DNA from: Kamptonema sp. UHCC 0994
GTDB lineage: Bacteria > Cyanobacteriota > Cyanobacteriia > Cyanobacteriales > Microcoleaceae
Length of the DNA: 43,106 nt
NCBI RefSeq assembly: GCF_029167235.1
Contig: NZ_JARFTR010000099.1
Coordinates: 1-43,106 of the forward strand
Direction: 5' to 3'
The translations under genes were made by a program, and so were the position numbers. The notes under the pieces were generated by a model. The model had not been told where the DNA came from and ran no database searches. It saw nothing but the letters and a program-made list of their open reading frames with translations. Positions 26,236-34,409 of the stretch are shown here, in pieces (position 1 is the stretch's first letter; every line of letters starts with the position of its first letter).

Positions 26236-27111
26236 CTAAGGCTTTTGACGATGCTTGGAGCGTTTTTTCTTTGGCTCCTTCGGGGGCAAGACTTGAGCAA
26301 CAAACGTAGCCTCTTCTAAAACGAATCGGTCAGAGACTCTTTTGACCTTCAAATTCCAAAACTGTCCATAGGCAGAACTTGAGGTGGGCAGCATTCCAGC
26401 AATGGTGAAGGAGTAAGGTTTATATTTAGTCCCATCCAGTTCATGCCAGGGTCGGAAATTTCGGTAAACTCTGACAGCGAACTCATCCGAACCGACCTTA
26501 TGGTAACAGACTATCCCTCGGATTGTAAAACCGTCTACGCTTTGCTCAATAACCTCTGCATCTTCCCCTGGGAGCGGATTTCTGACTCCTCGGATGGCAA
26601 AGTGGAGTCTGGGAGACTCTTGCATGGGGCGCGGATAGACGATCCAAACTTGAGGTGACTCTAGCAGTTCAGAATGTTTATCTACCGTGTAGGCAGCAGA
26701 GGCTAATAAATTGGTGGGTGTCATTAAATTGTCATTTAGCAGCAGAATCCCCTGTCCAGGAGTCCCAGCACTGGGGAGGTATTGCCCACGCACTAATCCT
26801 ACGGCTTGAAAGAATAGTTCTGGCTCAGGCAAAGTGACAGAACTGTTCGCATCGTTTTCCGGCTGTGGCTGTTGGAATTGAGGAGAGCTGTTTGTGTTCT
26901 GGTTGGCCTTGAGTAACCGAGTAACTCCAGTTCCCATATCCTTAGTGCTTGCGGTTTCAATGGGGGTGTCGGGAAGTTCAGAGTTAAAAGTTCCCCCTTG
27001 ACTGTCGCAGCTATCGCTGGCGAGGTTATGTGACCCCAACCTATTTGGGGGTTTTTCACCCTCGCAGGTGAGTTCTGTTGTTGTACGCCCTGACCTGTGA
27101 ATAGTTACCAT
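26236..27111 (-). CDS. Unknown soluble protein, 291 residues
   Basis: I do not recognise a named family. The first 95 residues are low complexity and hydrophilic (rich in Thr, Ser, Asn, Gln). The rest looks like a folded beta domain: FFQAVGLVRGQYLPS, QVWIVYPRPMQESPRLHFAI, EVIEQSVDGFTIRGIVCYHK, FRPWHELDGTKYKPYSFTIA and QFWNLKVKRVSDRFVLEEAT, ending in a basic tail (KEPKKKRSKHR). Such a strand-rich module with a basic tail could be an OB-fold-like nucleic-acid-binding protein, which is inference. The ATG at 27111 has AGGAG 6 bases upstream, so the start is well supported. It lies between the intron and the recombinase gene, on their minus strand side. Confidence 0.7.
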   Translation of the reverse strand: MVTIHRSGRTTTELTCEGEKPPNRLGSHNLASDSCDSQGGTFNSELPDTPIETASTKDMGTGVTRLLKANQNTNSSPQFQQPQPENDANSSVTLPEPELFFQAVGLVRGQYLPSAGTPGQGILLLNDNLMTPTNLLASAAYTVDKHSELLESPQVWIVYPRPMQESPRLHFAIRGVRNPLPGEDAEVIEQSVDGFTIRGIVCYHKVGSDEFAVRVYRNFRPWHELDGTKYKPYSFTIAGMLPTSSSAYGQFWNLKVKRVSDRFVLEEATFVAQVLPPKEPKKKRSKHRQKP

Positions 27112-27224
27112 CAGTTGCTCCTAGGTTTTCAAACCTATGAAATGTTAGCCAGGATTGGAAAAATAATATTTGATTGTGGGTAGGGACTGCGGTCAAATGT
27201 TCAAGCTACCATAAAGCGATCGTC

Positions 27225-27830
27225 TCACTTCAAAAGACCGATAGCCTTAACGAGCTGTTCGGGCTGCACCTCCAAATAGCGCTGAAGAGAGGACAAATTT
27301 TTGTGCCCTGATATCTCCATAATCACCCGCAATGGCACCCCAGCATTGCTCAAATTCGTCAGTGCCGTCCGCCTCATCGAATGAGTGGAAGCCCCCTTAA
27401 TTCTTACCCGCTTACAAGCATCTTTAAAAATCAAATCTGCCTGAGAGCGCGTCAAAGGCTTCGTACCCTCTCGCCCCGGAAACAAAAAACCCACATCGGG
27501 ATTGTAAGCCTTTAAATACTTCGCCAACATCGGATGTAGCGGCAGCGTTCGCGTTGCTGACTTACCCTTAGTTGTCGCTTTCCGCAGCGTCACTATACCA
27601 CCAACAATATCCTGAGTTGTTAAAGCTAACGCCTCAGAAATACGACAGGCACAATAAAAAGTCACAGCAAACAAAAGCCTATCTCTCGCTGTAAGAAACC
27701 CTCGGTCGAACAGCCGAGTTATTTCAGCAGGTGTCAAAATCTTAGCACGCCCGTTACCTTGAACTTTCACAGGCTTTGCCCTCCAAAATGAAAGCACCCC
27801 TATTGTTGGACGAAAGGGAGGTATTGTCAA
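27225..27830 (-). CDS. Compact tyrosine recombinase (phage-integrase family)
   Basis: This 201-residue protein is a small site-specific recombinase containing essentially only the catalytic domain. The full active-site set is present: R63 (CACRISEAL), a beta-hairpin Lys (KATTKGKSATRT, 84-95), H150 and R153 (THSMRRTAL), H176 (SGHKNLSS) and the nucleophile Y185 (QRYLEV). Short recombinases of this form are frequent on cyanobacterial plasmids and mobile elements, where they may resolve multimers or drive integration. The frame opens with a TTG at 27830; no in-frame ATG precedes it before a stop, so a non-ATG start is likely. It follows a short ORF by 16 bases. Confidence 0.9.
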   Translation of the reverse strand: MTIPPFRPTIGVLSFWRAKPVKVQGNGRAKILTPAEITRLFDRGFLTARDRLLFAVTFYCACRISEALALTTQDIVGGIVTLRKATTKGKSATRTLPLHPMLAKYLKAYNPDVGFLFPGREGTKPLTRSQADLIFKDACKRVRIKGASTHSMRRTALTNLSNAGVPLRVIMEISGHKNLSSLQRYLEVQPEQLVKAIGLLK

Positions 27831-27846
27831 GTCTGTCGAAAAGCTG

Positions 27847-28029
27847 TTACTGCTTGATGGGATGCTTTATAGCACTGCGCCTCCTCAGCCGCAGCCCGTG
27901 CCTTTTATTGCATTTAGATGAGCTTTTATTGCTACTCAACTGACTTAAATTATCAGGAAAGTTGATAATGGGCAAGGTGGCGATCGCGTCTATTATGTCT
28001 CTGAAGGTAACAGGTTTAATTGCCGCCAT
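27847..28029 (-). CDS. Small basic protein of unknown function upstream of the recombinase
   Basis: A short ORF of 60 residues beginning MAAIKPVTFRDIIDAIATLP, with a Ser/Lys/Arg-rich C terminus (KSSSKCNKRHGLRLRRRSAI). The ATG at 28029 is preferred because GAGGG lies 8 bases upstream; the frame extends to a TTG at 28098. The basic tail suggests nucleic acid binding, perhaps as an accessory to the recombinase it precedes by 16 bases. It could also be a chance ORF. Confidence 0.4.
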   Translation of the reverse strand: MAAIKPVTFRDIIDAIATLPIINFPDNLSQLSSNKSSSKCNKRHGLRLRRRSAIKHPIKQ

Positions 28030-28175
28030 GACAGTACCCTCACATAGAAGTGGCGCTTGTAATAATTTGATTATACTATTTTTTGATTTACCTTGCAAGT
28101 TGTTTTGCTAGTTTCGTCCCTCCTTAAGAAAAAAATTAGGATTTTATTGGAAAATTGCTCATTCTAGTCAAAAGA

Positions 28176-28206
28176 AATGCCCAAGGCTTCGTAAGGCTTG
28201 GGCATT
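28176..28206 (-). terminator. Intrinsic terminator downstream of the 28266-28847 gene
   Basis: AATGCCCAAG (28176-28185) and CTTGGGCATT (28197-28206) form a perfect 10-base stem, with inner CTT/AAG pairing in the loop. On the minus strand it is followed by TTCTTTT. It lies 60 bases after the stop of the upstream gene and separates it from the recombinase cluster. Confidence 0.75.
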
Positions 28207-28265
28207 GTTATAATTTTCGGAGGGTAACGAGTACGCTGGTTGGTTGAGAAACTTTTCGTTCGCTG

Positions 28266-28847
28266 CTAGGACACTGAACGCGCACTTTCACCGAGTTCGG
28301 AAGTAGCAAATGGCAGGGTATCTGCAATCACTGCTTTGGGAGCAAGCTTGAGGATGATAGGTATCACAATTAGAGGATGATTTTCCAGGCGATTTTTGAT
28401 TTGAGCCTGCAACCATTCAATAGAGGAATCAGAGCCGTTAACTTTTTGCTTGAACCCTAGTTCTGGTGCAGCAGCCTTGATAGCGCTAGCAATTTTGCGA
28501 GCTTGCCTAAGTGAAATTAGTGAAGTATTAACGGCAGGAACTGAGGTTGTGCTTGCTGCGGCAAAATCAATTGGTTGTACTGGTTTGTTTGGTGTTTTTT
28601 TGCCTGTGTTCTGATGGCTAGCGCGATGGGAGGTGGCTGGTTTCTCAATTTCAACTGTTGATCCATTTACCTCGCTATCGTTATCACTGGATGGTGTTGC
28701 GACTGTTGCCACATTTACTGGGGTTCGATTGTCTGTGAGTTCTTCTTGGGCTGCTTCAGGTTTGTGCAGGAATACTGAGGTTAAGCAAAAGAGAGTGGTA
28801 AAAAGGAAAGGGGGAAATAGTACATCGTTGATAGTTTGGATAGTCAT
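28266..28847 (-). CDS. Unknown protein with N-terminal membrane anchor or signal
   Basis: A 193-residue protein that I do not recognise. Residues about 10-27 (LFPPFLFTTLFCLTSVFL) form one hydrophobic segment, either an uncleaved anchor or an export signal. A Thr/Ser/Asn/Pro-rich spacer runs to about residue 105, followed by a helical C-terminal domain (LISLRQARKIASAIKAAAPE, then SIEWLQAQIKNRLENHPLIV). The layout of anchor, flexible spacer and small domain suggests an envelope-linked protein. Being next to the conjugation operon, it may be part of the transfer machinery, but that is positional inference. It ends in a clear terminator and so is its own unit. Confidence 0.6.
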   Translation of the reverse strand: MTIQTINDVLFPPFLFTTLFCLTSVFLHKPEAAQEELTDNRTPVNVATVATPSSDNDSEVNGSTVEIEKPATSHRASHQNTGKKTPNKPVQPIDFAAASTTSVPAVNTSLISLRQARKIASAIKAAAPELGFKQKVNGSDSSIEWLQAQIKNRLENHPLIVIPIILKLAPKAVIADTLPFATSELGESARSVS

Positions 28848-29581
28848 ATTAACAGAAAACTCCCGATCAAATTTTCGCGGTAAGCATTGCTAACCTTTTT
28901 AGATTGCAACAGTTGACAACATGATGCAGCATGGCTAGATTGGCTGAAAAAACGGAGAATTAACTTCATCCTTTTGGATGATTAACTGAGGAGAAATAAA
29001 CCTGATTTGAGAATTAGTTCAGCGGATTACACCTGCTGTACGAGGAGATCGATCTGTTTCAGGAGAGCGAAAAGTTGTGTTTTTACGCTATAACGCGATC
29101 GCCCGTAATTCCCGTAACCAATGCAAGTGGGATAGTGGCGGGTGAGCTTTTAGTCATTACAATTAGCGCTCTCTGCGGAAAGTGGTTTCAGTAGGTCGCT
29201 TTGTTTGTAGGCCGGGTGGGGGATTGTTAGTTCAGTTTTAGCCGCTCCGCGACGGTAGGCGCGGAAGTATAGCTAGGGGCTAGGGGAAGAAGGGAATAGA
29301 ATCAAGGGCTTCGCCGTGCAGTTCGACCCTTCGGCAAGACTTCGACGGTGAGCGTTCAGCCGAACCACGCTCAGTCGAACGCTCAGGGCAACGCAAGCTC
29401 ACCGTCCGCGCGCTCCCTGAGCTTTGCCGAATGGCTCAGCCGAATGGTTTGGTGGAAATCAGAACGTCATAACCGTCAAGGCGGTTGCTATAAAAGTTAT
29501 TGAATCCTCTGTAACCAAGCTGGGCGTGTGTTTAGAGTGTCTTTTGGTTGAGTAAACGGGTTTGATTTCCTGGCTTTCGAG
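28848..29581. other. Long intergenic region downstream of the conjugation operon
   Basis: About 730 bases without a recognisable gene. It contains a small hairpin (CATCC 28967-28971 with GGATG 28976-28980), a GCGATCGC site near 29096, G+C-rich repeat-like sequence from about 29240 and a nested inverted-repeat structure at 29330-29431. The VirB operon probably terminates here. I see no coding-like frame. Confidence 0.55.
29330..29431. repeat. Nested inverted repeats forming a long imperfect hairpin
   Basis: The outer arms TTCGGCAA (29330-29337) and TTGCCGAA (29424-29431) enclose perfect 10-base arms GACGGTGAGC (29344-29353) and GCTCACCGTC (29397-29406). A third pair, GCTCAGGG (29381-29388) and CCCTGAGC (29415-29422), interleaves with the others and offers an alternative fold. 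The CGAAC/CTCAG-rich composition resembles dispersed cyanobacterial palindromic repeats. It may be a repeat element, a terminator or a functional DNA site. Confidence 0.6.
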
Positions 29582-30334
29582 TTAAAGGGGGAGCTTATGA
29601 GATGGCGTTTTTGGAATTTCATACAAAGGTTCGCGGCTCAACCCTAGCTGCCCTAGTGAAATAACAACAGACATTGATAGATTAGTTCTCTCAGCAGCTT
29701 TAGCAATAGCTGTGCCATTTCGAGCTAGAGAGATGAACTCTCGAACTTTGAAAACAACGGGGTCATTGGGAGGCGTGTAACCTCGAAGGATGGCAATATC
29801 TAATCCCCGTTCGATGTCACTGAGCGCCGCCGTTCGATTGTCTGCTAAAGTTACGCTGGGCTCTAGGCCAGGCACTACCGTAGAGATAGCAATGCCATTA
29901 TTAGTAGGTTGCCCATTCTGGTGAACGACATTAAAGGTATAAAGGCGCTCAATTCCTTCTGGAGAGCGAGTTTTAACGAACAGGTTAGTAATGTTGGCTG
30001 TGGTAGCGCCAGGGAATTGTAAGGGTTGAATCGGTTGGAGAAATATTGTTCTAGCTTGGTTAGTTTTTAATTCAGCATCAGTGTTAAACACGGCCCTGGA
30101 AGGATCTGCTAACCGGATGTAAATAATGACTTCACCAGTCTGGCTAAAATCAATAACGCTGGAACGACCAGACCATACTTGAAGGTTGGTAGTTGTATTG
30201 ATTGCTGCATCTCTTCCGACAATTCTTAGCGCCGATGTTTGAGCTTGCCCAATATTAACTGTACTGAATACAGTGGCAATTATTAAGGCAGGAGAAAGTA
30301 AAGCCAAACGAATTTTTCGAGTGAGTTTGTTCAT
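29582..30334 (-). CDS. VirB9/TrbG-like periplasmic conjugation protein
   Basis: About 250 residues with a Sec signal peptide (LTRKIRLALLSPALIIATVF, cleavage after GQAQ). The mature part has the beta-rich VirB9/TrbG/TraK pattern: VWSGRSSVIDFSQTGEVIIY, an ADP-type turn, and TNLFVKTRSPEGIERLYTFN. VirB9 proteins form the outer-membrane core complex of type IV secretion with VirB10 and VirB7, and this gene follows the VirB10 gene. I use the ATG at 30334 because GGAGGT lies 7-12 bases upstream; an ATG at 30382 within the VirB10 gene lacks such a site. The C-terminal half (LSDIERGLDIAILRGYTPPN) departs from standard VirB9. It is the last gene of the operon. Confidence 0.65.
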   Translation of the reverse strand: MNKLTRKIRLALLSPALIIATVFSTVNIGQAQTSALRIVGRDAAINTTTNLQVWSGRSSVIDFSQTGEVIIYIRLADPSRAVFNTDAELKTNQARTIFLQPIQPLQFPGATTANITNLFVKTRSPEGIERLYTFNVVHQNGQPTNNGIAISTVVPGLEPSVTLADNRTAALSDIERGLDIAILRGYTPPNDPVVFKVREFISLARNGTAIAKAAERTNLSMSVVISLGQLGLSREPLYEIPKTPSHKLPL

Positions 30335-30350
30335 GGTTATTTTACCTCCG

Positions 30351-32405
30351 TTATCTTTGCACTGTGACAAAGGCATTGACAAATACTGAAACTTGAGTTC
30401 CTTCTGGTACGATCGCTACGTTTCCTTGCTTTAAAAGTTCTTGGGCGTTGCGATCCGATCTTTCTCGCAGCCGTTGGGCCGTAGGTGTAAAGAATCCTTC
30501 TAAAGCGGCGGCTAGGATGTTAGGTTTAGGTGAGGTTGTGGTTTTAACAGCCGTATTGCCCAAAAAGCCGCTTTGCTGGCTGAAAGTTTCTTGGGCGGGC
30601 CGATTAATTATTTCTCCTACCCGCCCCAAGCTGCCAAGAATTCCTACTAAAATATCAGCCTTGGCTATTTCAGAACCTCTGTCAAATAAACTGTCGGCAA
30701 TGAGAGGTTGGTTATCGCTTCCGCGAACGATTAAGTTTCCGGGAGGAATGGGTACTTGTTGGATGCGGCCAGCAGCATCGGGGTAAACAAGCGCTACTAC
30801 GCTTTGAGAAACCAGTCGATTTGGGCGCGTGACATTTTCTACTTGAGTGATTAAGACGGTGCCAGATGGTAAGGCGATCGCCCCGTCAGTTGCCATTATG
30901 TCCTCGGTCAATTGGACGGCAAACCTTCCGGCTGTCGGGCTTTGACCCGCTTCGTCCCAAATCATCGGCACGATTACCTTGGCTTGAGCAGATGAGCCAA
31001 TGGCTATCTCTTTAATTGTTGTGCTGTTTTCGGCGGTCGTGCGGTTGAGGATTCCAGCTTCACCAGGACTCATGCCACTGGCGCTGACAGCCAAGCCAGC
31101 ATTGTTAGTAGCGATCGCTGGTATTTCTCCCTCTGCCATTGATGCAGTCGAGCCAGCATTGTTAATAGCGATCGCGGGTATCTCTTGCATTGGTGCAGCC
31201 GATTGTGGGCTTTTTGGCGAACTGACTAGCACTGGCTGCGGGTTTTGAGAAATCGGCGGTACCGGCTGCTGTTGGGGCAATGGTACTGGTGCAATTGCTA
31301 CTGTGCTGGGGAGTGGTGTCTGTGCTGCTGTTGGCGCAATTGCTACTGTGTTGGGGGGTGGTGTGGTTACTGGCATTGCTGGTTGCACGGCAGGGTAGTT
31401 TGCCGCTGTCATCCCCGGCGCGATCGCGTTCGGAAAAGTTGCGGAACTGGCAGCAATACCTTGACCATTTAGCTCTTTAATTTCTTGACCTCTGCTTTGC
31501 CCCAGAGAAGCTAATTGGGCCCAGCGCTCGTAAGGGTCTACTTTTTCTGGTGGTGGCACAGGTCGAAGTGCCAATGGTGCGGGCGGCGGGACAGGGCGCG
31601 GTAATGGCGTAGGATAAGGGCGCGGTGCAGGCGGCTGTGGCTGAGGAATGGTCTGTACTGTCCTTGGCGGTGGCGGATTAAAGTTTTGAACCGGCCTTGG
31701 GGGTTCAGACCTTCTAGGGGCTGGTGCTGGTTTTAGTGCAGGTGTCGGTTTGGGAGCAGGGGTCGGTCGATTTTTAGGTTCAGGTGGCTGAACTTCTAGC
31801 GTCCGCTGCTGATCTTGAAATGCCAGTCGGCTTTTTAGTTCTCCTGACTCGTCTTCAGAAACTTGCACCGGTTTAGGGTTCGTCGTTTTTGCTTGTTGGC
31901 GGACGGGTTTAGGAGCAAAGAAGACAAACCAAAAGAATCCCAAGATGCCGAGAACTGCGCCAGTACCCATTAATACTGAAAACGTCCGAACTTCGGGCTT
32001 CTCAGAAACAGGATGAGTTTCTGCTCCTTCGTTGTCCTGTTTAATTCTGTATTCAGAGGTCAATAATTCATCGGCTTCTCCGTCATGTCCAGCTAGTTCT
32101 CTTTCCTCCTCACGGCTCAATGGCTCGCGCTCAGTCGAGCCGAACGTCTTTTTGCCATTGCTGCCAGCGCCGTTAGGAGCGTTAGCTGCCTGAAAACTGT
32201 TAGAACTGTGGGAAAAGTTATTGGCTTCATTAGAGGAGTTGTTGCCATTAAAACTGTGGGAAAAGTTATTGGCTTCATTAGAGGAATTGTTGCCATTAAA
32301 AGGGTGGCTAGTTGTGCTTTTAGGTGGCGTATTGTAGGAAACTTCTTCAATTTCATCGGGTTCGCCATCAAATCCGCGCCCATTTTGAAGTTCTTTTCCA
32401 CTCAT
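30351..32405 (-). CDS. virB10: VirB10/TrbI-like conjugation protein
   Basis: A 684-residue VirB10-type scaffold, which spans the envelope and links inner-membrane ATPases to the outer-membrane pore. It has a cytoplasmic N terminus, a single membrane helix at about 138-160 (LMGTGAVLGILGFFWFVFF), a long Pro-rich periplasmic stretch at about 185-390, and the VirB10 beta-barrel domain. That domain carries ASSQAKVIVPMIWDEA-type sequence, VQLTEDIMATDGAIALPSGT, LITQVENVTRPNRL and DSLFDRGSEIAK. The N terminus contains two 16-residue tandem repeats. A GGAGAT ribosome site precedes the ATG. It sits 34 bases after the VirB8-like gene. Confidence 0.85.
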   Translation of the reverse strand: MSGKELQNGRGFDGEPDEIEEVSYNTPPKSTTSHPFNGNNSSNEANNFSHSFNGNNSSNEANNFSHSSNSFQAANAPNGAGSNGKKTFGSTEREPLSREEERELAGHDGEADELLTSEYRIKQDNEGAETHPVSEKPEVRTFSVLMGTGAVLGILGFFWFVFFAPKPVRQQAKTTNPKPVQVSEDESGELKSRLAFQDQQRTLEVQPPEPKNRPTPAPKPTPALKPAPAPRRSEPPRPVQNFNPPPPRTVQTIPQPQPPAPRPYPTPLPRPVPPPAPLALRPVPPPEKVDPYERWAQLASLGQSRGQEIKELNGQGIAASSATFPNAIAPGMTAANYPAVQPAMPVTTPPPNTVAIAPTAAQTPLPSTVAIAPVPLPQQQPVPPISQNPQPVLVSSPKSPQSAAPMQEIPAIAINNAGSTASMAEGEIPAIATNNAGLAVSASGMSPGEAGILNRTTAENSTTIKEIAIGSSAQAKVIVPMIWDEAGQSPTAGRFAVQLTEDIMATDGAIALPSGTVLITQVENVTRPNRLVSQSVVALVYPDAAGRIQQVPIPPGNLIVRGSDNQPLIADSLFDRGSEIAKADILVGILGSLGRVGEIINRPAQETFSQQSGFLGNTAVKTTTSPKPNILAAALEGFFTPTAQRLRERSDRNAQELLKQGNVAIVPEGTQVSVFVNAFVTVQR
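32204..32299 (-). repeat. Two 48-base tandem repeats in the VirB10 gene
   Basis: Two nearly identical 48-base units start at 32204 and 32252 and encode FNGNNSSNEANNFSHS twice. The unit length is a multiple of three, so copy-number change keeps the frame and only alters the length of the cytoplasmic N-terminal region. Confidence 0.9.
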
Positions 32406-32439
32406 GTTTTTATCTCCTATTATTTGGGTTTTTATCCGA

Positions 32440-33156
32440 TTATTTGGGTTTGAATTCGGTAATTTTGTTGATTTCTAAGCCGGCCGAGCGAAGCTCATAA
32501 ACTTTCTGTTCAAAAGCTGAGGCTTGGCTACCTAGCGGCGGGGTTTGGATTTCTACTGCTTTGATTCGGAAAGTGCGATTGAAAGGAATTCTTTGATCTA
32601 TTCCTGACGTGCGATCTACAAGTAGCCGGGTGGCAATCATGTCAATTTCCCATTCGCCGGGACGAACTTCTCTGGGTTCGGATAAAAAAGAAATGATGAC
32701 AGTTGCTCGCAATTGACCCGTAAAAACTTTATTGGGGACGAGTTCAGCGATGTCAGGGAGGGAAGCTTTGCCAAAATTAGGTTCTAGGAGTAACGAAGCA
32801 AAATAAGTGCTGGTAGGAACTCGTTTGGAATTGACTTTAATCCCTGAATCTGTATCGTTAGTTCCTGGTATTTTATTGTCCCAGTTGAAGGTTAACTCGG
32901 CCCAAGTTTTGACAAAATTTTGGATGACTGAGGGATACCGAAAAAACCGATCTCGTTCCGCTACGTAGTAAGTTTGACCGTTGATTAGCTGGACTTGCGT
33001 TGTCTTCATAGCAGCTACGGAGTTGATTCGGTACGCGACGAAGAGGTGCAGAATTAGGGCGAGGATATTTACTCCAGTTAGGATGAGGAAGCACAATGCC
33101 AGTAGATTTTTAGCTTCTGGCAACAATGCAGTTTGTGAAAATCTTTGTAGCTTCAT
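32440..33156 (-). CDS. VirB8/TraE-like inner-membrane conjugation protein
   Basis: A 238-residue protein with a short cytoplasmic N terminus, one membrane helix at about 16-42 (NLLALCFLILTGVNILALIL) and a periplasmic domain containing YVAERDRFFRYPSVIQNFVK, WAELTFNWDNKIPG, an RATVIISFLSEPREV strand and a conserved-looking FNRTFRIKAVEI end. This topology and size fit VirB8/TraE, an assembly protein of the inner-membrane complex of type IV secretion. Assignment rests on topology and position between the VirB6-like and VirB10 genes more than on sharp motifs. Confidence 0.7.
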   Translation of the reverse strand: MKLQRFSQTALLPEAKNLLALCFLILTGVNILALILHLFVAYRINSVAAMKTTQVQLINGQTYYVAERDRFFRYPSVIQNFVKTWAELTFNWDNKIPGTNDTDSGIKVNSKRVPTSTYFASLLLEPNFGKASLPDIAELVPNKVFTGQLRATVIISFLSEPREVRPGEWEIDMIATRLLVDRTSGIDQRIPFNRTFRIKAVEIQTPPLGSQASAFEQKVYELRSAGLEINKITEFKPK

Positions 33157-33180
33157 AAAATCTTTTGGTAATTAGTGACA

Positions 33181-34311
33181 TTACTTAAATCCTTTGTTCA
33201 TCGCCAAATTAGCGGCTGCTCCTATGGCATTGCTCAAAACATCGACGAGTTGTTTAGCATTGCTAGCAATGCCGTTGTATAGGGCAATTCCGCCGCCGCC
33301 GGCGATTAATAGGGCTAAGCCGGGTGCGAAAATGCTGATGAAAAAGAGGAAGGCGACATCGCTGGCTAATTCGGCTCCAGAATTGACTAGCACGGTGGCT
33401 GCTAGCCCGACGACGATGTTGTATCCAAGTTGGACACCAAATAAGCTTAGAAATCCAGTTGCCCAAGCCCAAATAGGTCTACCCTGCAAGGGAAGTAGCG
33501 ACAGTCCCATGGCGATTGGGGAAAAGAGTGCTGTTAGTAAAAGGGCTGCTTCAAGGATGTTGACAAACGCCCACTGGATGCTATAGAGAATGAATCGGAC
33601 GATCGGTATTGCTTTTTCTCGAAACACTGAACCGGGGTCAGTTATGAAAGTCGTGGCATCTTGAGCAGCACCGAGCAAGCTATTATTCCACAGGGTTTCA
33701 CCAAAAGCCCGCAGCGCTTGCAGAGGGGCAGAACCGGCGGCTTGCCTTTCAGCTTCGCTAACGATTTTCTGAGCCGCTTCTTGCTTGGAATTCCAGCAGG
33801 TTACGAGTTCTTGTCCGACTTTATTTCGGCATTCACCGTAGAGATTTTCGAGTTGTTGGCGGCCGATGTTACTGATAGTGACGTTGGCGATCGCGTCCCT
33901 AAATGTCATTTCTCCTAGTTGCGCTTCTAGGACACTCTGAACTTGTCTGTAGGCAAAACTTCTGGTAAAAATGACGGTATTGGCTAGCAATTTGCCGTTA
34001 GCGCCGAGGAACAGCATGATGACGAGCGGCCAGACGAACAGTGCTGCCAGTTCTGACCATGACTGCTTTTCGATAATGTCTTTCCCGCTGCTTAGAGTTA
34101 AGAACAGGATGCTGACGGCTGCTAGGGTGATGCCGAGGGATACTAGACCGACCCATAGCCCAGAAGCGATTGGGTCAATCGTGCTAATCCAAACTTTGTC
34201 CCAAGATTCTGAGGTAGTCTTAGCCAGGTTAATTGACTCGCTAACGATGTCCAAGGCTGACCCTTCTGCACCACTCGTCGGTGGTGTAATTTGTGCTAGA
34301 AACTCTTTCAT
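33181..34311 (-). CDS. VirB6/TrbL-like polytopic membrane protein
   Basis: A 376-residue protein with at least five hydrophobic spans, including WVGLVSLGITLAAVSILFLT, LAALFVWPLVIMLFLG, a central IQWAFVNILEAALLLTALFS, and VAFLFFISIFAPGLALLIAG near the end. A hydrophilic periplasmic-type loop with two Cys (YGECRNKVGQELVTCWNSKQ, about 148-168) could form a disulphide. This matches VirB6/TrbL, the polytopic inner-membrane channel component of type IV secretion. The preceding gene ends 98 bases upstream, the largest gap in the operon. Confidence 0.75.
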   Translation of the reverse strand: MKEFLAQITPPTSGAEGSALDIVSESINLAKTTSESWDKVWISTIDPIASGLWVGLVSLGITLAAVSILFLTLSSGKDIIEKQSWSELAALFVWPLVIMLFLGANGKLLANTVIFTRSFAYRQVQSVLEAQLGEMTFRDAIANVTISNIGRQQLENLYGECRNKVGQELVTCWNSKQEAAQKIVSEAERQAAGSAPLQALRAFGETLWNNSLLGAAQDATTFITDPGSVFREKAIPIVRFILYSIQWAFVNILEAALLLTALFSPIAMGLSLLPLQGRPIWAWATGFLSLFGVQLGYNIVVGLAATVLVNSGAELASDVAFLFFISIFAPGLALLIAGGGGIALYNGIASNAKQLVDVLSNAIGAAANLAMNKGFK

Positions 34312-34409
34312 TTTTCCTCGAAAAAACTTCAGTTTTGTATTTGATCAGGCGGTTATTCGGTACAAAAACTATGCCAAGAATTGCGGATTCAATTTAACTG
34401 CTAGGAGCA

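Noticed and set aside
26127-26309. Plus-strand open frame of 60 codons at the intron 3' end
   Set aside because: It consists mostly of intron domains V and VI and then antisense to the 26236-27111 gene, so it is explained by RNA structure and the opposite gene.
27225-28098. Recombinase and the upstream short ORF as one frameshifted gene
   Set aside because: The recombinase already holds the full catalytic set and matches compact cyanobacterial recombinases in length, and the short ORF does not look like a core-binding domain.
31000-31480. Plus-strand open frames rich in Leu, Val, Cys and Trp opposite the VirB10 gene
   Set aside because: They are antisense reads of the Pro- and Ala-rich part of VirB10 and have no ribosome sites.
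32204-32299. 48-base repeats as a CRISPR or iteron array
   Set aside because: Only two directly adjoining copies without spacers, in frame inside a clear coding sequence.
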